The position numbers and the translations under genes are program-made. The notes below the pieces were generated by a model. The model was not told the origin of the DNA. It worked only from the letters and a program-made list of their open reading frames with translations, and ran no database searches. This document shows positions 17,091 to 25,637 of a stretch of 64,000 bases of DNA, piece after piece. Numbering within the stretch: position 1 is the stretch's first letter; every line of letters begins with the position of its first letter. Location of the stretch: contig NZ_JACRWD010000001.1 in the NCBI RefSeq assembly GCF_014306135.1, forward strand, positions 1,364,001 to 1,428,000. Direction: 5' to 3'. Source of the DNA: Paraclostridium hominis. GTDB lineage: Bacteria; Bacillota; Clostridia; Peptostreptococcales; Peptostreptococcaceae.

Positions 17091-17712
17091 CTGTTATCTT
17101 ATCTAATATTATTAATATAAAGTCTACAATCACCCATATACAACTAATTATAGTAGTTATTCCACAAGTAACTATTCCAGATAAAGTAAGTGCTAGTATA
17201 ATAAATCCTTGAGAATTATCACCTACATAAAATCTATGAACTCCCATTGTTCCAAATATCAAACATAGTACTATAGCTAATAATTTACTCTTACTACCTA
17301 CAGAACCAACTTTAGAATTTGATTTATTTATACTATTTATAACTGAAAACTTGTTATTTAAATTAACTCCACAATTAACACATACATCTGCATTTTTATC
17401 AGTTTCTTTTCCGCATTCTGGACAATAAGAATTTCCATTTCCTCTTTTAACCCCACATTTAGTACAAACAGATGCTTGTGAACTCATTTCATTAGAACAA
17501 TTTTTGCAATATATATTTTTATTATTATTTGTATTCTTTGGTATATATGGCTTATTTAATTCATTTCCACAATTTATACAAAATTTTGAATCTTTATTAG
17601 TTTCATTCCCACAAAACTTACAAAAGCTATTGCCATTTCCTACTTTTACTCCGCAATTAGTACAAACATTAGCATTTTCATTTAACTTACTTCCACAATT
17701 TTTACAATACAA
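17062..17712 (-). CDS. Double zinc-ribbon TM2-domain membrane protein
   Basis: The 216-residue protein starts with TTG behind GGGGGAG. It carries four CxxC-type zinc-ribbon knuckle pairs in its first 120 residues (YCKNCGSKL, FCKFCGNETN, YCKNCSNEM, YCPECGKET), then two membrane helices in a TM2 domain (GTMGVHRFYVGDNSQG between them). It sits 12 nt after the YARHG gene and overlaps the DUF2752 gene. TM2 proteins have no agreed function in bacteria. The zinc ribbons are probably cytoplasmic and regulatory. Confidence 0.85.
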   Translation of the reverse strand: MYCKNCGSKLNENANVCTNCGVKVGNGNSFCKFCGNETNKDSKFCINCGNELNKPYIPKNTNNNKNIYCKNCSNEMSSQASVCTKCGVKRGNGNSYCPECGKETDKNADVCVNCGVNLNNKFSVINSINKSNSKVGSVGSKSKLLAIVLCLIFGTMGVHRFYVGDNSQGFIILALTLSGIVTCGITTIISCIWVIVDFILIILDKITDENGEALQW

Positions 17713-17724
17713 AAACTCTCCCCC

Positions 17725-18579
17725 TTAATAGCCTTGCTCTAAACTTTTTATAAGTTCAACGTTATACCTTTCTATCGTATTTAATTCATTTATACTCCCA
17801 TTAAAATTTGGATTTGGGATATACCAACTAGTATTGATAAAATAATTGAAATATTCATCTTTATTAAATATATATCCATATCTTGCAAATATCTCATTTC
17901 TAATTAATGCTAATTCATGTTTACTGTATTTATATAGTTCCGATTTAGTTAGATATCTAATATGACTATCATATATAATATATTCATTATTATTTTCATG
18001 TAAGTTATTTACTTTTATATGTTCATTAATTTTTTGATTTTGAATTTCCATTAGCTTATTATAATATTTAAAATTTTCTTGTTTAAAATTATATTCTTTA
18101 GCTTTTGATAAATATTTTAAGGTTTGGTCATAATCTCCATTCTCAAAATGTTCTTCTGCTTTTTTTACATAATTTTCAATATACATACTACTCAAATCTT
18201 TACTATTTAAAATCTTTTCTAATTTAATTAGTTCTTCTTCAAAACTTCTACATTCACTTACTTCTTTTCTTATTTTCTCCACTAACTCTTCTGTATATTT
18301 AATATCTATAGCTTTAATATAATAATCAATAGATTTTATATTAGAACTTTCTATATCTCCTTTTTTAATATAATAACTTAATAAAATTGTATCTTTAAGT
18401 GTGAAAAATAATATTACAGCTATTATACCTAAAAGTAATAAAGCCACAACTACTTTTGATAAGTTATTTTTCTTTTTCATAGGTTTTTTATATAATTCTT
18501 TAGTAGTATCATAACCACATCCATCACAAAAACGAGCTTCTTGTTCTAAGATTTTGCCACAGTTTTTGCATGTTTTCAC
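17725..18579 (-). CDS. Zinc-ribbon membrane protein with YARHG domain
   Basis: This 284-residue protein starts with GTG behind GGGGGG. An N-terminal zinc ribbon (CKNCGKILEQEARFCDGCGY) and one membrane helix (about 37-58) precede a helical, tetratricopeptide-like region with AEEHFENGDYDQTLKYLSKA. The C-terminal YARHG domain shows LALIRNEIFARYGYIF and the later WYIPNPNF. The C-terminal part is probably outside the cell. YARHG domains occur on Firmicute surface proteins; function not established. It is the first gene of a three-gene operon. Confidence 0.85.
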   Translation of the reverse strand: MKTCKNCGKILEQEARFCDGCGYDTTKELYKKPMKKKNNLSKVVVALLLLGIIAVILFFTLKDTILLSYYIKKGDIESSNIKSIDYYIKAIDIKYTEELVEKIRKEVSECRSFEEELIKLEKILNSKDLSSMYIENYVKKAEEHFENGDYDQTLKYLSKAKEYNFKQENFKYYNKLMEIQNQKINEHIKVNNLHENNNEYIIYDSHIRYLTKSELYKYSKHELALIRNEIFARYGYIFNKDEYFNYFINTSWYIPNPNFNGSINELNTIERYNVELIKSLEQGY

Positions 18580-18696
18580 AAACTATCCCCCCTATAAATA
18601 TATTATATAACCTTTATATTATATTAATGAATACATATACATATTCCATTTGAAATTATTATATATAAGCTTTGATTTTATGATATTTTAATAAAA

Positions 18697-18764
18697 AATA
18701 AACTACCTAAGTTAATATACTAACCTATATTTTAGTTAGAATACTATCATTAAGTAGTTTATTT
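18697..18764. terminator. Terminator after the Tet(M)-like gene
   Basis: AAATAAACTAC and GTAGTTTATTT pair at the base of a long interrupted hairpin immediately downstream of the 18769-20766 gene. Confidence 0.6.
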
Positions 18765-18768
18765 AAAG

Positions 18769-20766
18769 TTATTTTAAACAATGCATATATTCTTTAGCTT
18801 CTCTTCCTTTTACTATATATCCTTGTCCCTTAGAACAGAATATAGAATTTGAAGTATACTCACTATCACTGTCTTTATCATAATTTCTATTTTCTAAAAT
18901 TTCATCCCTATTATGACATTCATCATATCCATCAAATATAAAACTGATGCTTCCAGTTCCCTTACTAAAGCTAATTAATTCCAATTGATAGTCCATAAAT
19001 GTAGATACAGGTCCCCTACCTTCTATAATACACGTTTCTTCACTTATAATAGGATCTTTAAAAGTACCACTCATTTTTTGTATATCAGATAATACTCTTC
19101 CTATATAATCAATGCCTATATCAATTTTAAATTTATAAAATGGTTCTAGTAATAAATTGTCAACTTGTTCAAGACCCTGCCTTAACGCCCTAAGAGTCGC
19201 TTGCCTAAAATCTCCACCACTAGTATGTTTAGTATGTGCTCTTCCTGTAATTAGTGTTATATTAATATCTGTAAGAGGATATCCACCAAGTATTCCATTG
19301 TGTTCTTTTTCAAATATATGAGTTTTAATTAGATTTTGATGCCCTATAGTTAAATCATCCACATGAGCATTGCTTTTAAATATAATCCCACTATTTCTAG
19401 TAGATGGCTCTATAAGTAAATGAACTTCAGCATAATGTCCTAATGGTTCAAAATGTCCATATCCTATAGTTTTTACTTTTAAAGTCTCTTTATATAATAT
19501 TTCACATTTCCCAAAATCTACATCTATATTAAATCTATTCTTAACTATCTCTTTTAATATTTCTAGCTGTATCTTTCCCATAACATGAATATGTACTTCT
19601 TTTAAATTTTCATTCCATTTTACATTTAATGCTGGTTCTTCATCATTTAATATTTTAAATACATTTAACACTTCTTTTATATTAAGGCTTTCATCAAATT
19701 TAATTTTAGACTTAAGTGTTGGTACTATATCAATTTCTTTATCTATACTGTAATTTTCGTAAAATTTATTTATATCTAAATTTTTATCTAATATATATTC
19801 ATTTGGCTTAATATTAGTTAGTCCTGTAACCGCAAATATTTGACCTGCAAAAACTTCATTGACATTTTCATATTTATTTGAATTATACACTCTTATATTA
19901 TTTATTTTTTCAGTAATTACTTCATCCTTTATTATATATTTAAGTTCGTCTTTAACTTTTAAATTCCCACTAATAGCTTTTATATAAGTTAATCTATTTT
20001 TATTTTCGTCATATCTAACTTTGTATACCTTACCTATAAAATTATTATTTCCTTGGTAATTGGTATATGTCAAATAATCTAACTTTTTTATAAAATCTTC
20101 TATACCTATATCTTGCAATGCTGAACCTTTAAAAAATGGGTATATATCACAATTTTTTATACTTTTTATTAATTTATTTATCCAAAGTTCTTTATCATAT
20201 TCTCCATTTAAATATTTATCAAGTAATTCTTCATCTCTTTCAGCTATAAATTCGATAATTTCTTCACTTAAATTTATTTCATTGTCTATATTCAAATTAA
20301 TGCTTATATCTATTACATCTTCACTTAAATTTAATTTTATATCTTCTATTAACTTCTCAATATTTGCACCTTCTCTGTCTATTTTATTCCCAAAGAAAAA
20401 TACAGGAATATTATGTTTTTTAAGCAACCTAAAAACTGTTTTAGTGTGTGGTTGTATTTTTTCTACAGCACTTATTATTACAATTGCATAATCCATTATA
20501 CTTATAGCTCTTTCCATATCTGGTGAAAAGTCTATATGTCCTGGAGTGTCTATTAAATTATAATTTGAGTTATTATATATAAATTTTCCTTGTTCTGAAA
20601 ATATGGTTATTCCTCTTTGCCTTTCTATTTCATGATTATCTAAAAAGGTATCTTTATTGTCTACTCTCCCTCTGTTTCTAATTGACTTTGTATGATATAG
20701 TAACTGTTCACAAAACGTGGTTTTTCCAGCATCTACATGAGCTAGTACTCCTATAGTTTTATTCAT
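18769..20766 (-). CDS. Tet(M)/EF-G-like ribosomal protection GTPase
   Basis: The 665-residue translational GTPase has G1 AHVDAGKT (9-16), the G2 segment RQRGITI, G3 DTPGH and G4 NKID. It then has the domain order of EF-G-like ribosomal protection proteins, with domain IV opening YGHFEPLGHYAEVHL and domain V LLEPFYKFKIDIG. Tet(M)/Tet(O) are about 640 residues, so this is a little longer and clearly divergent. Family members remove tetracycline from ribosomes, but chromosomal homologues in Clostridia have not all been shown to do so. There is no visible attenuator leader or mobile element. Resistance is possible, not established. Confidence 0.85.
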   Translation of the reverse strand: MNKTIGVLAHVDAGKTTFCEQLLYHTKSIRNRGRVDNKDTFLDNHEIERQRGITIFSEQGKFIYNNSNYNLIDTPGHIDFSPDMERAISIMDYAIVIISAVEKIQPHTKTVFRLLKKHNIPVFFFGNKIDREGANIEKLIEDIKLNLSEDVIDISINLNIDNEINLSEEIIEFIAERDEELLDKYLNGEYDKELWINKLIKSIKNCDIYPFFKGSALQDIGIEDFIKKLDYLTYTNYQGNNNFIGKVYKVRYDENKNRLTYIKAISGNLKVKDELKYIIKDEVITEKINNIRVYNSNKYENVNEVFAGQIFAVTGLTNIKPNEYILDKNLDINKFYENYSIDKEIDIVPTLKSKIKFDESLNIKEVLNVFKILNDEEPALNVKWNENLKEVHIHVMGKIQLEILKEIVKNRFNIDVDFGKCEILYKETLKVKTIGYGHFEPLGHYAEVHLLIEPSTRNSGIIFKSNAHVDDLTIGHQNLIKTHIFEKEHNGILGGYPLTDINITLITGRAHTKHTSGGDFRQATLRALRQGLEQVDNLLLEPFYKFKIDIGIDYIGRVLSDIQKMSGTFKDPIISEETCIIEGRGPVSTFMDYQLELISFSKGTGSISFIFDGYDECHNRDEILENRNYDKDSDSEYTSNSIFCSKGQGYIVKGREAKEYMHCLK

Positions 20767-20803
20767 ATATTCCTCCAGTATTAAGTATTAAAATAGGTTA
20801 CTA

Positions 20804-22132
20804 TTAATTGTTAGTTTCAACTTCTTCTTTTATAGTAGGATTTTGTATATAAACTTTAACATCATCTGCCTTAACTCTTGTTTTAAACCAATTTTTAATA
20901 GTTTCTATATTTCTATTTAAAGAATTATCTTCACTATATATTATAAGTATAGGTATTTCTTTATTTTTATCCTGTTCTCCAAATACATATCCTACATATA
21001 CGTCATTTATTCTAGGATATATAGCTTTTAGTTCGCTAGATATAGTTTCTACTTCTGTTTTATTAGATATTTCTTTATTGTTTTCTTCTTTCTTATTAGA
21101 AATATTATTATCTTTTATAAAATCACTATTTTTATTTTTTATATCATTTATATATTTTTCTATATCATTAAAATTGTTATCATCTTGTTTAATAATTAAT
21201 TTCTTATTGCTAAATCCATAATGATGAAGGCTTTGTTGTAATTCATCTAATTGACTATTAGATATTCTTTTACCCATAAGAGCCAAAGTTATTGTATTAT
21301 CTTTTTCACTTATATTTTTACTTATTACATATTGTCCATTTAACTCTTGATTAATAAAAGTATTTAAGTTACTTTCATCTATGGTTTCTCTTATCATGTT
21401 AAAAGCAGAAAACATACTAGGTATTATTACTATAATAGATGCTATTATTATAAATTTCTTAACGTTTTTTTGTTTTTCATCACATATGTTTATTCTAGTT
21501 GGTATATTTAAAGCTTTTGTAACCATAAGTGTTGATATTGTTATAAAAAAACAATTTATAAAAAATAAATATCCTGCACCTAAAAATATGTCATACTGCT
21601 TAGTGGCAAGTCCATAACCTGCTGTACAAAGAGGAGGCATAAGTGCAGTTGCTATAGCAACTCCTGGTATAACATTACTAGGTTTGTTGCGAGTTATACC
21701 TATCATTCCAGCAGTACCTCCCACAAATGCTATTATAACGTCCCATATTGTTGGACTAGTTCTTGATAATATTTCACTACCTGCTGTTGTTATTGGTGTT
21801 AAAGAAAAGTAAAGTGTTGATGTTACTATACTTATTCCAATTGAAAGCATTAATATTTTAAATGCATCTTTTAATAATTTAACATTGTATGTTCCTACTC
21901 CATATCCAATCCCTATTATAGAACCCATCAAAGGAGATATTAACATAGCACCTATAATTACTGCTGTTGCATTCATATTAAGTCCTACTGATGCTATTAT
22001 TATTGCACATATTAATATTATAAAATTCGCACCGTGAACATTCATACCTTCTAATATATTTTCATGTATTTCTTCATGAGTAGCTTGATTTCTAGTAAAT
22101 TCATATATGAATTTATCTTTATTAATCTTCAT
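20804..22132 (-). CDS. DUF389 (TIGR00341-type) membrane protein
   Basis: The 442-residue protein has about six membrane helices in its first 240 residues with the DUF389 hallmarks ATAVIIGAMLISPLMGSIIG and GVAIATALMPPLCTAGYGLA. A charged C-terminal half (about 245-440) holds Asn/Lys-rich coiled segments. The family is widespread and has no firmly assigned function. An AGGAGG site precedes the ATG. It lies 37 nt upstream of the Tet(M)-like gene on the same strand, so the two may be co-transcribed. Confidence 0.85.
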   Translation of the reverse strand: MKINKDKFIYEFTRNQATHEEIHENILEGMNVHGANFIILICAIIIASVGLNMNATAVIIGAMLISPLMGSIIGIGYGVGTYNVKLLKDAFKILMLSIGISIVTSTLYFSLTPITTAGSEILSRTSPTIWDVIIAFVGGTAGMIGITRNKPSNVIPGVAIATALMPPLCTAGYGLATKQYDIFLGAGYLFFINCFFITISTLMVTKALNIPTRINICDEKQKNVKKFIIIASIIVIIPSMFSAFNMIRETIDESNLNTFINQELNGQYVISKNISEKDNTITLALMGKRISNSQLDELQQSLHHYGFSNKKLIIKQDDNNFNDIEKYINDIKNKNSDFIKDNNISNKKEENNKEISNKTEVETISSELKAIYPRINDVYVGYVFGEQDKNKEIPILIIYSEDNSLNRNIETIKNWFKTRVKADDVKVYIQNPTIKEEVETNN

Positions 22133-22284
22133 AGCTTAATCCTCCTAAGTAGTATATATTATGTCACTCATTTACGATTTTAATTTACTACAATAGGTAA
22201 ATTTATACAAGATAAAGATTTTTACTACGATATAAGTTATATAAATTTATTTGTATGTCAATACTTTAAATTGGAGGTAGTTAT

Positions 22285-22560
22285 ATGGATGAATTTATAA
22301 ATTTTTTAAATAATAATTTATTTCTTAATGGATTTAAAATGATTAAATTAACTAGTAATAAATTACTTATATTTAAATCTTTTACTAAATATTCTAAATG
22401 CATTTATATAGATATTATAGATAATATTATACAAGTTAAAGTGGATAAAATATTTGATGTATATGGTTTTTATAATGGTATAGAAAGATTGATAATTCCT
22501 AAAAATGAATTTAATGATATGAAAAGCTCATTACGATATATTCAAAAAAATTGCAAATAA
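22285..22560 (+). CDS. Orphan small protein
   Basis: This 91-residue protein starts behind GGAGG and ends at a perfect terminator. It is Asn/Ile/Lys-rich with alternating hydrophobic residues (NKLLIFKSFTKYSKCIYIDI), suggesting a small alpha/beta domain. No family was recognised. It is divergent from the DUF389 gene and monocistronic. Confidence 0.65.
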   Translation: MDEFINFLNNNLFLNGFKMIKLTSNKLLIFKSFTKYSKCIYIDIIDNIIQVKVDKIFDVYGFYNGIERLIIPKNEFNDMKSSLRYIQKNCK

Positions 22561-22584
22561 AAGCCCTCTAAATTTAGAGGGCTT
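22561..22584. terminator. Perfect 24-bp palindromic terminator
   Basis: AAGCCCTCTAAA and its exact inverse, followed by T on the plus strand, end the orphan gene and face the convergent degV gene. Confidence 0.85.
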
Positions 22585-22611
22585 TTGTATTTATAAATAT
22601 ATTATGATTCC

Positions 22612-23454
22612 TTATTTAAAACATCCAATTCCTAAAACACTAGGTCCTGAGTGACAAGCAACACAAGCTCCTATTCTAAATGGATATACATTTCTTGGAT
22701 TTAATTCTTCTTTTACTTTTTCCATAAACTTTTTATGTTCTTCTATGTCATCTCCATATCCAACATATACATCTTTATCAGAAAAATTATCTCCTACTTC
22801 AGATCTTAATTGTTCTATTAATGTTGATATTATCTTTTTGCTTCCTCTCACTTGAGTTTTTTGCTTAACTAATCCATCTTCTATTTTTAATATAGGTTTT
22901 ATATTAAGAAGAGTACCTATTGCAGCTTTAGTTCCAGATATTCTTCCACCTTTTTGTAGATAATCTAATGAATCAACTGAAAAATATACTTGTACTTTCT
23001 CTTTGTATTCTTCTAATTTACTCATTATGTAGTCCATATCATGACCTTCACTTGCAAGCTTTGCTGCTTCACCTATTAAAAGGCCACCTCCAATAGAAAG
23101 TCCATATGTATCAAATATATATACGTCTCCTTCTATATCGCTTTTAGCTAACATAGCTGATTGATAAGTTCCTGATGCTGCAGAAGAACCTGCTAGATAT
23201 AAAACTTTTTTACCTTCGCTTACGTACTTTTCAAAAATTTCCTTAAACGTAGCATAAGTTACTTGTGATGTCGATGGTATACTTTGTGTGCTTCTTAATA
23301 ACTTGTAAAATTCATCTCCATCTATATCTACTCCTGCTTTATATTCTTTTCCTTCAAATATGATTGTAGCAGGAAGTATTTCTATATCATAATTATCCAT
23401 TATGTTCTTTGGCACATCATTCATTGTATCGCAGATTATTTTTATATTACTCAT
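22612..23454 (-). CDS. DegV-family fatty-acid-binding protein
   Basis: The 280-residue protein has the DegV two-domain fold: an N-terminal part with IICDTMNDVP and PSTSQVTYATF, the segment AGSSAASGTYQSA, and a C-terminal KGGRISGTKAAIG. DegV/FakB proteins hold a fatty acid that FakA phosphorylates for phospholipid synthesis. The typical end with a conserved His is present (VACHSGPSVLGIG). The ATG at 23454 follows AAAGGGAG; an in-frame ATG eight codons upstream lacks a site. Which fatty acid is bound cannot be told. Confidence 0.93.
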   Translation of the reverse strand: MSNIKIICDTMNDVPKNIMDNYDIEILPATIIFEGKEYKAGVDIDGDEFYKLLRSTQSIPSTSQVTYATFKEIFEKYVSEGKKVLYLAGSSAASGTYQSAMLAKSDIEGDVYIFDTYGLSIGGGLLIGEAAKLASEGHDMDYIMSKLEEYKEKVQVYFSVDSLDYLQKGGRISGTKAAIGTLLNIKPILKIEDGLVKQKTQVRGSKKIISTLIEQLRSEVGDNFSDKDVYVGYGDDIEEHKKFMEKVKEELNPRNVYPFRIGACVACHSGPSVLGIGCFK

Positions 23455-23717
23455 ATTATAACTCCCTTTATAAAGCAACTTAATTTTTCTATTTTTTTAA
23501 TTATACCATGTTTCTCATTTTAATATTATACATTATTTATTTCATTTGACAAACTATTTATTATTCCCTCCTTTTATTTAATTTTATTATAAAATAATTA
23601 TACCTGTATATTCTTTTAATATCAATTTTTATTAATATTAATATTTTTATGTGTATTATTTTACAGTCATAACTTAAGTTTTTTGTGGAAATCTAAGTTT
23701 AGAAAGGATGTGTTTAT

Positions 23718-23900
23718 ATGAGTCATACTTTAAAAAAAGGTGAATATGAAAAAGCTGTTGAACATGTAAAAAGAATGCTTGAAAGCAATATGGGAATATC
23801 AGATATAATAGCTAAATCAAATTTAAGTGAAGAAGAAGTTAAAAATGTAGTAAAAAAAAGACAAGATGAATTAAACGATAAAAAACCAGATTTTTATTAA
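23718..23900 (+). CDS. 60-residue helical orphan
   Basis: A strong AAAGGA site precedes this 60-residue gene. The charged product has two predicted helices around GISDIIAKSNLSEEEVKNVV, which looks like a small helix-turn-helix, so it may bind DNA or a protein partner. No family was recognised. A long palindrome follows. Confidence 0.65.
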   Translation: MSHTLKKGEYEKAVEHVKRMLESNMGISDIIAKSNLSEEEVKNVVKKRQDELNDKKPDFY

Positions 23901-23906
23901 TTTTTT

Positions 23907-23953
23907 TTAATATGAGTATATAGTTTTAAATTTAAACTATATACTCATATTAA
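23907..23953. terminator. Long palindromic terminator
   Basis: TATGAGTATATAGTTT and its exact inverse flank a 7-nt loop, with further pairing outward. It separates the convergent 60-residue gene and tyrS. Confidence 0.75.
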
Positions 23954-23992
23954 TTAATTTATATTAAATAAATGTTTATTTTCTATAAAATA

Positions 23993-25198
23993 TTATTTAA
24001 TGCATAGCTTTATAAACTTTTTCTTACCGATTTGTATTATCATAGTATCAGATATATTTAATTTATTGATATCTTCTAATTTTTCATTATTTACTTTTAT
24101 ACCACCCTGTGTTATAAGTCTTCTAACTTCACTTTTACTGCTTACTAAATTATTTTTAACTAATTCTTCTATTAAATCAAATTTTTCTTTTAAAATTTCT
24201 ACAGTTTTTATATCATTAGGTATTTGACCTTTTTGGTAAACTTCTTTAAATCTATTTTCAGCTTCATTAGACTTTTCTTCTCCATGATATAGTCTCACTA
24301 TTTCTTTAGCTAAATTCATTTTTATATCTCTAGGATTTACTTTATTTTCCTCTAAGTTTCTTTTTATATCATCTACTATATCAGGATGTATATCTGTTAC
24401 AAGTTCATAGTATTTTATTATTAAATCATCTGGTATAGTCATCGCTTTTTCATACATTACACTAGCTTCTTCATCTATTCCAATGTAATTACCTAAACTT
24501 TTACTCATTTTATTTTTTCCATCTAATCCTTCTAATAATGGCATAAATATAGTTACCTGAGAATCTTGATTAAATGCTTTTTGTAAAGATCTTCCCATTA
24601 AAACATTAAACCTTTGATCTGTTCCTCCTAATTCTATATCAGCTTTTATTTCAACTGAATCAAACCCTTGCATTAAAGGGTAGAAAAACTCATGCAAAGA
24701 TATTGGAGTTTGACTCTCGTATCTATTTTTAAAATCTTCTCTTTCAAGCATTCTAGCTACTGTAGTCGTTGATGCTAACCATATAACTTCTTCAAAACTT
24801 AATTTAGATAACCATTTACTATTAAAAACTATCTCTGTTTTATCTTTGTCTAAAATTTTAAGTATTTGCTCTTCGTATGTTTTAGCATTTTCTAATACTT
24901 GCTCTGTTGTAAGTGCTTTTCTAGCTTTAGATTTTCCAGTTGGATCTCCTATTTTTCCTGTAAAGTCCCCTATAATTATTACTACTTTATGACCTAAGTC
25001 TTGTAATTGCTTCATTTTTCTTAAAACAACAGTATGACCTAAATGTATATCTGGTGCACTAGGGTCTAGTCCTAACTTAACAGTTAATGGTTTATTTTCT
25101 TTTTGTGATAATTCTAATTTATTTTTAAGATCTTCTAGACCTATTATTTCATCTACACCTTTAGATATGATTCTTATTTGCTCCTGTATATCTTTCAT
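23993..25198 (-). CDS. tyrS: Tyrosyl-tRNA synthetase
   Basis: The 401-residue class I synthetase charges tRNA-Tyr. It shows the HIGH-type motif as HLGHTV after GLDPSAPDI, the KMSKS loop, and a C-terminal S4 RNA-binding domain with SKSEVRRLITQGGIKVN. The length and the GLDPSAPDI signature fit the TyrZ-like branch of bacterial enzymes. It is controlled by a T-box leader immediately upstream whose specifier reads UAC, which agrees with the assignment. Confidence 0.97.
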   Translation of the reverse strand: MKDIQEQIRIISKGVDEIIGLEDLKNKLELSQKENKPLTVKLGLDPSAPDIHLGHTVVLRKMKQLQDLGHKVVIIIGDFTGKIGDPTGKSKARKALTTEQVLENAKTYEEQILKILDKDKTEIVFNSKWLSKLSFEEVIWLASTTTVARMLEREDFKNRYESQTPISLHEFFYPLMQGFDSVEIKADIELGGTDQRFNVLMGRSLQKAFNQDSQVTIFMPLLEGLDGKNKMSKSLGNYIGIDEEASVMYEKAMTIPDDLIIKYYELVTDIHPDIVDDIKRNLEENKVNPRDIKMNLAKEIVRLYHGEEKSNEAENRFKEVYQKGQIPNDIKTVEILKEKFDLIEELVKNNLVSSKSEVRRLITQGGIKVNNEKLEDINKLNISDTMIIQIGKKKFIKLCIK

Positions 25199-25274
25199 AA
25201 TTAATCCTCCTAAAATTTAAATTTAATATTTAATCTTTAAGGATAGTAATTTAATTATTATACGGCGCCAATAC

Positions 25275-25515
25275 AATAAAAAAACTCCCATCCTTATATA
25301 AAAGGACGAGAGTACTACTCACGTGTTACCACCTTAATTTATCATTACCTCACGATAACGACCTCTTCAAGTACGCCAATTACTTTGGGATACTCTAGCA
25401 CTATAACGTGTGCAAAATACGGCTACTGCCTACTGGTTGTTATCTTTCGGAGTGCTGCTTAGAGAGGTATTCAAATTAACTTGCCTTTGCTCCTCTCACC
25501 AACCGGAAACTCTCT
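25275..25515 (-). promoter_or_regulatory. Tyrosine T-box leader of tyrS
   Basis: On the minus strand Stem I starts AGAGAG at 25515 and closes with CTCTCT. It contains GGTGAGA, GCAAAGG and the triplet UAC after UUUGAA (25467-25469), the tyrosine specifier. The T-box core TGGTAACACG is at 25322-25331, and a terminator hairpin (25285-25313) with seven T follows. This fills most of the 25199-25637 gap; the remainder is promoter. Confidence 0.93.
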
Positions 25516-25574
25516 GTAAGACTACATTAATTTTACTTTTTCTCATCAACGCATTAGTTTATTTACTTAATTTA

Positions 25575-25604
25575 ATAATATGATTATTATATTTATTTTG
25601 TCAA
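25575..25604 (-). promoter_or_regulatory. Promoter of the tyrS leader
   Basis: TTGACA (25599-25604) and TATTAT (25575-25580) on the minus strand are spaced 18 bp apart, about 60 bp before Stem I. Confidence 0.65.
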
Positions 25605-25637
25605 TACTTTTTTAAATTTATTCATTTTTTTTTATTT

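Noticed and set aside
20804..22132. DUF389 gene as part of a tetracycline-resistance element
   Set aside because: No transposase, integrase or attenuator is nearby; simple adjacency to the Tet(M)-like gene is not enough.
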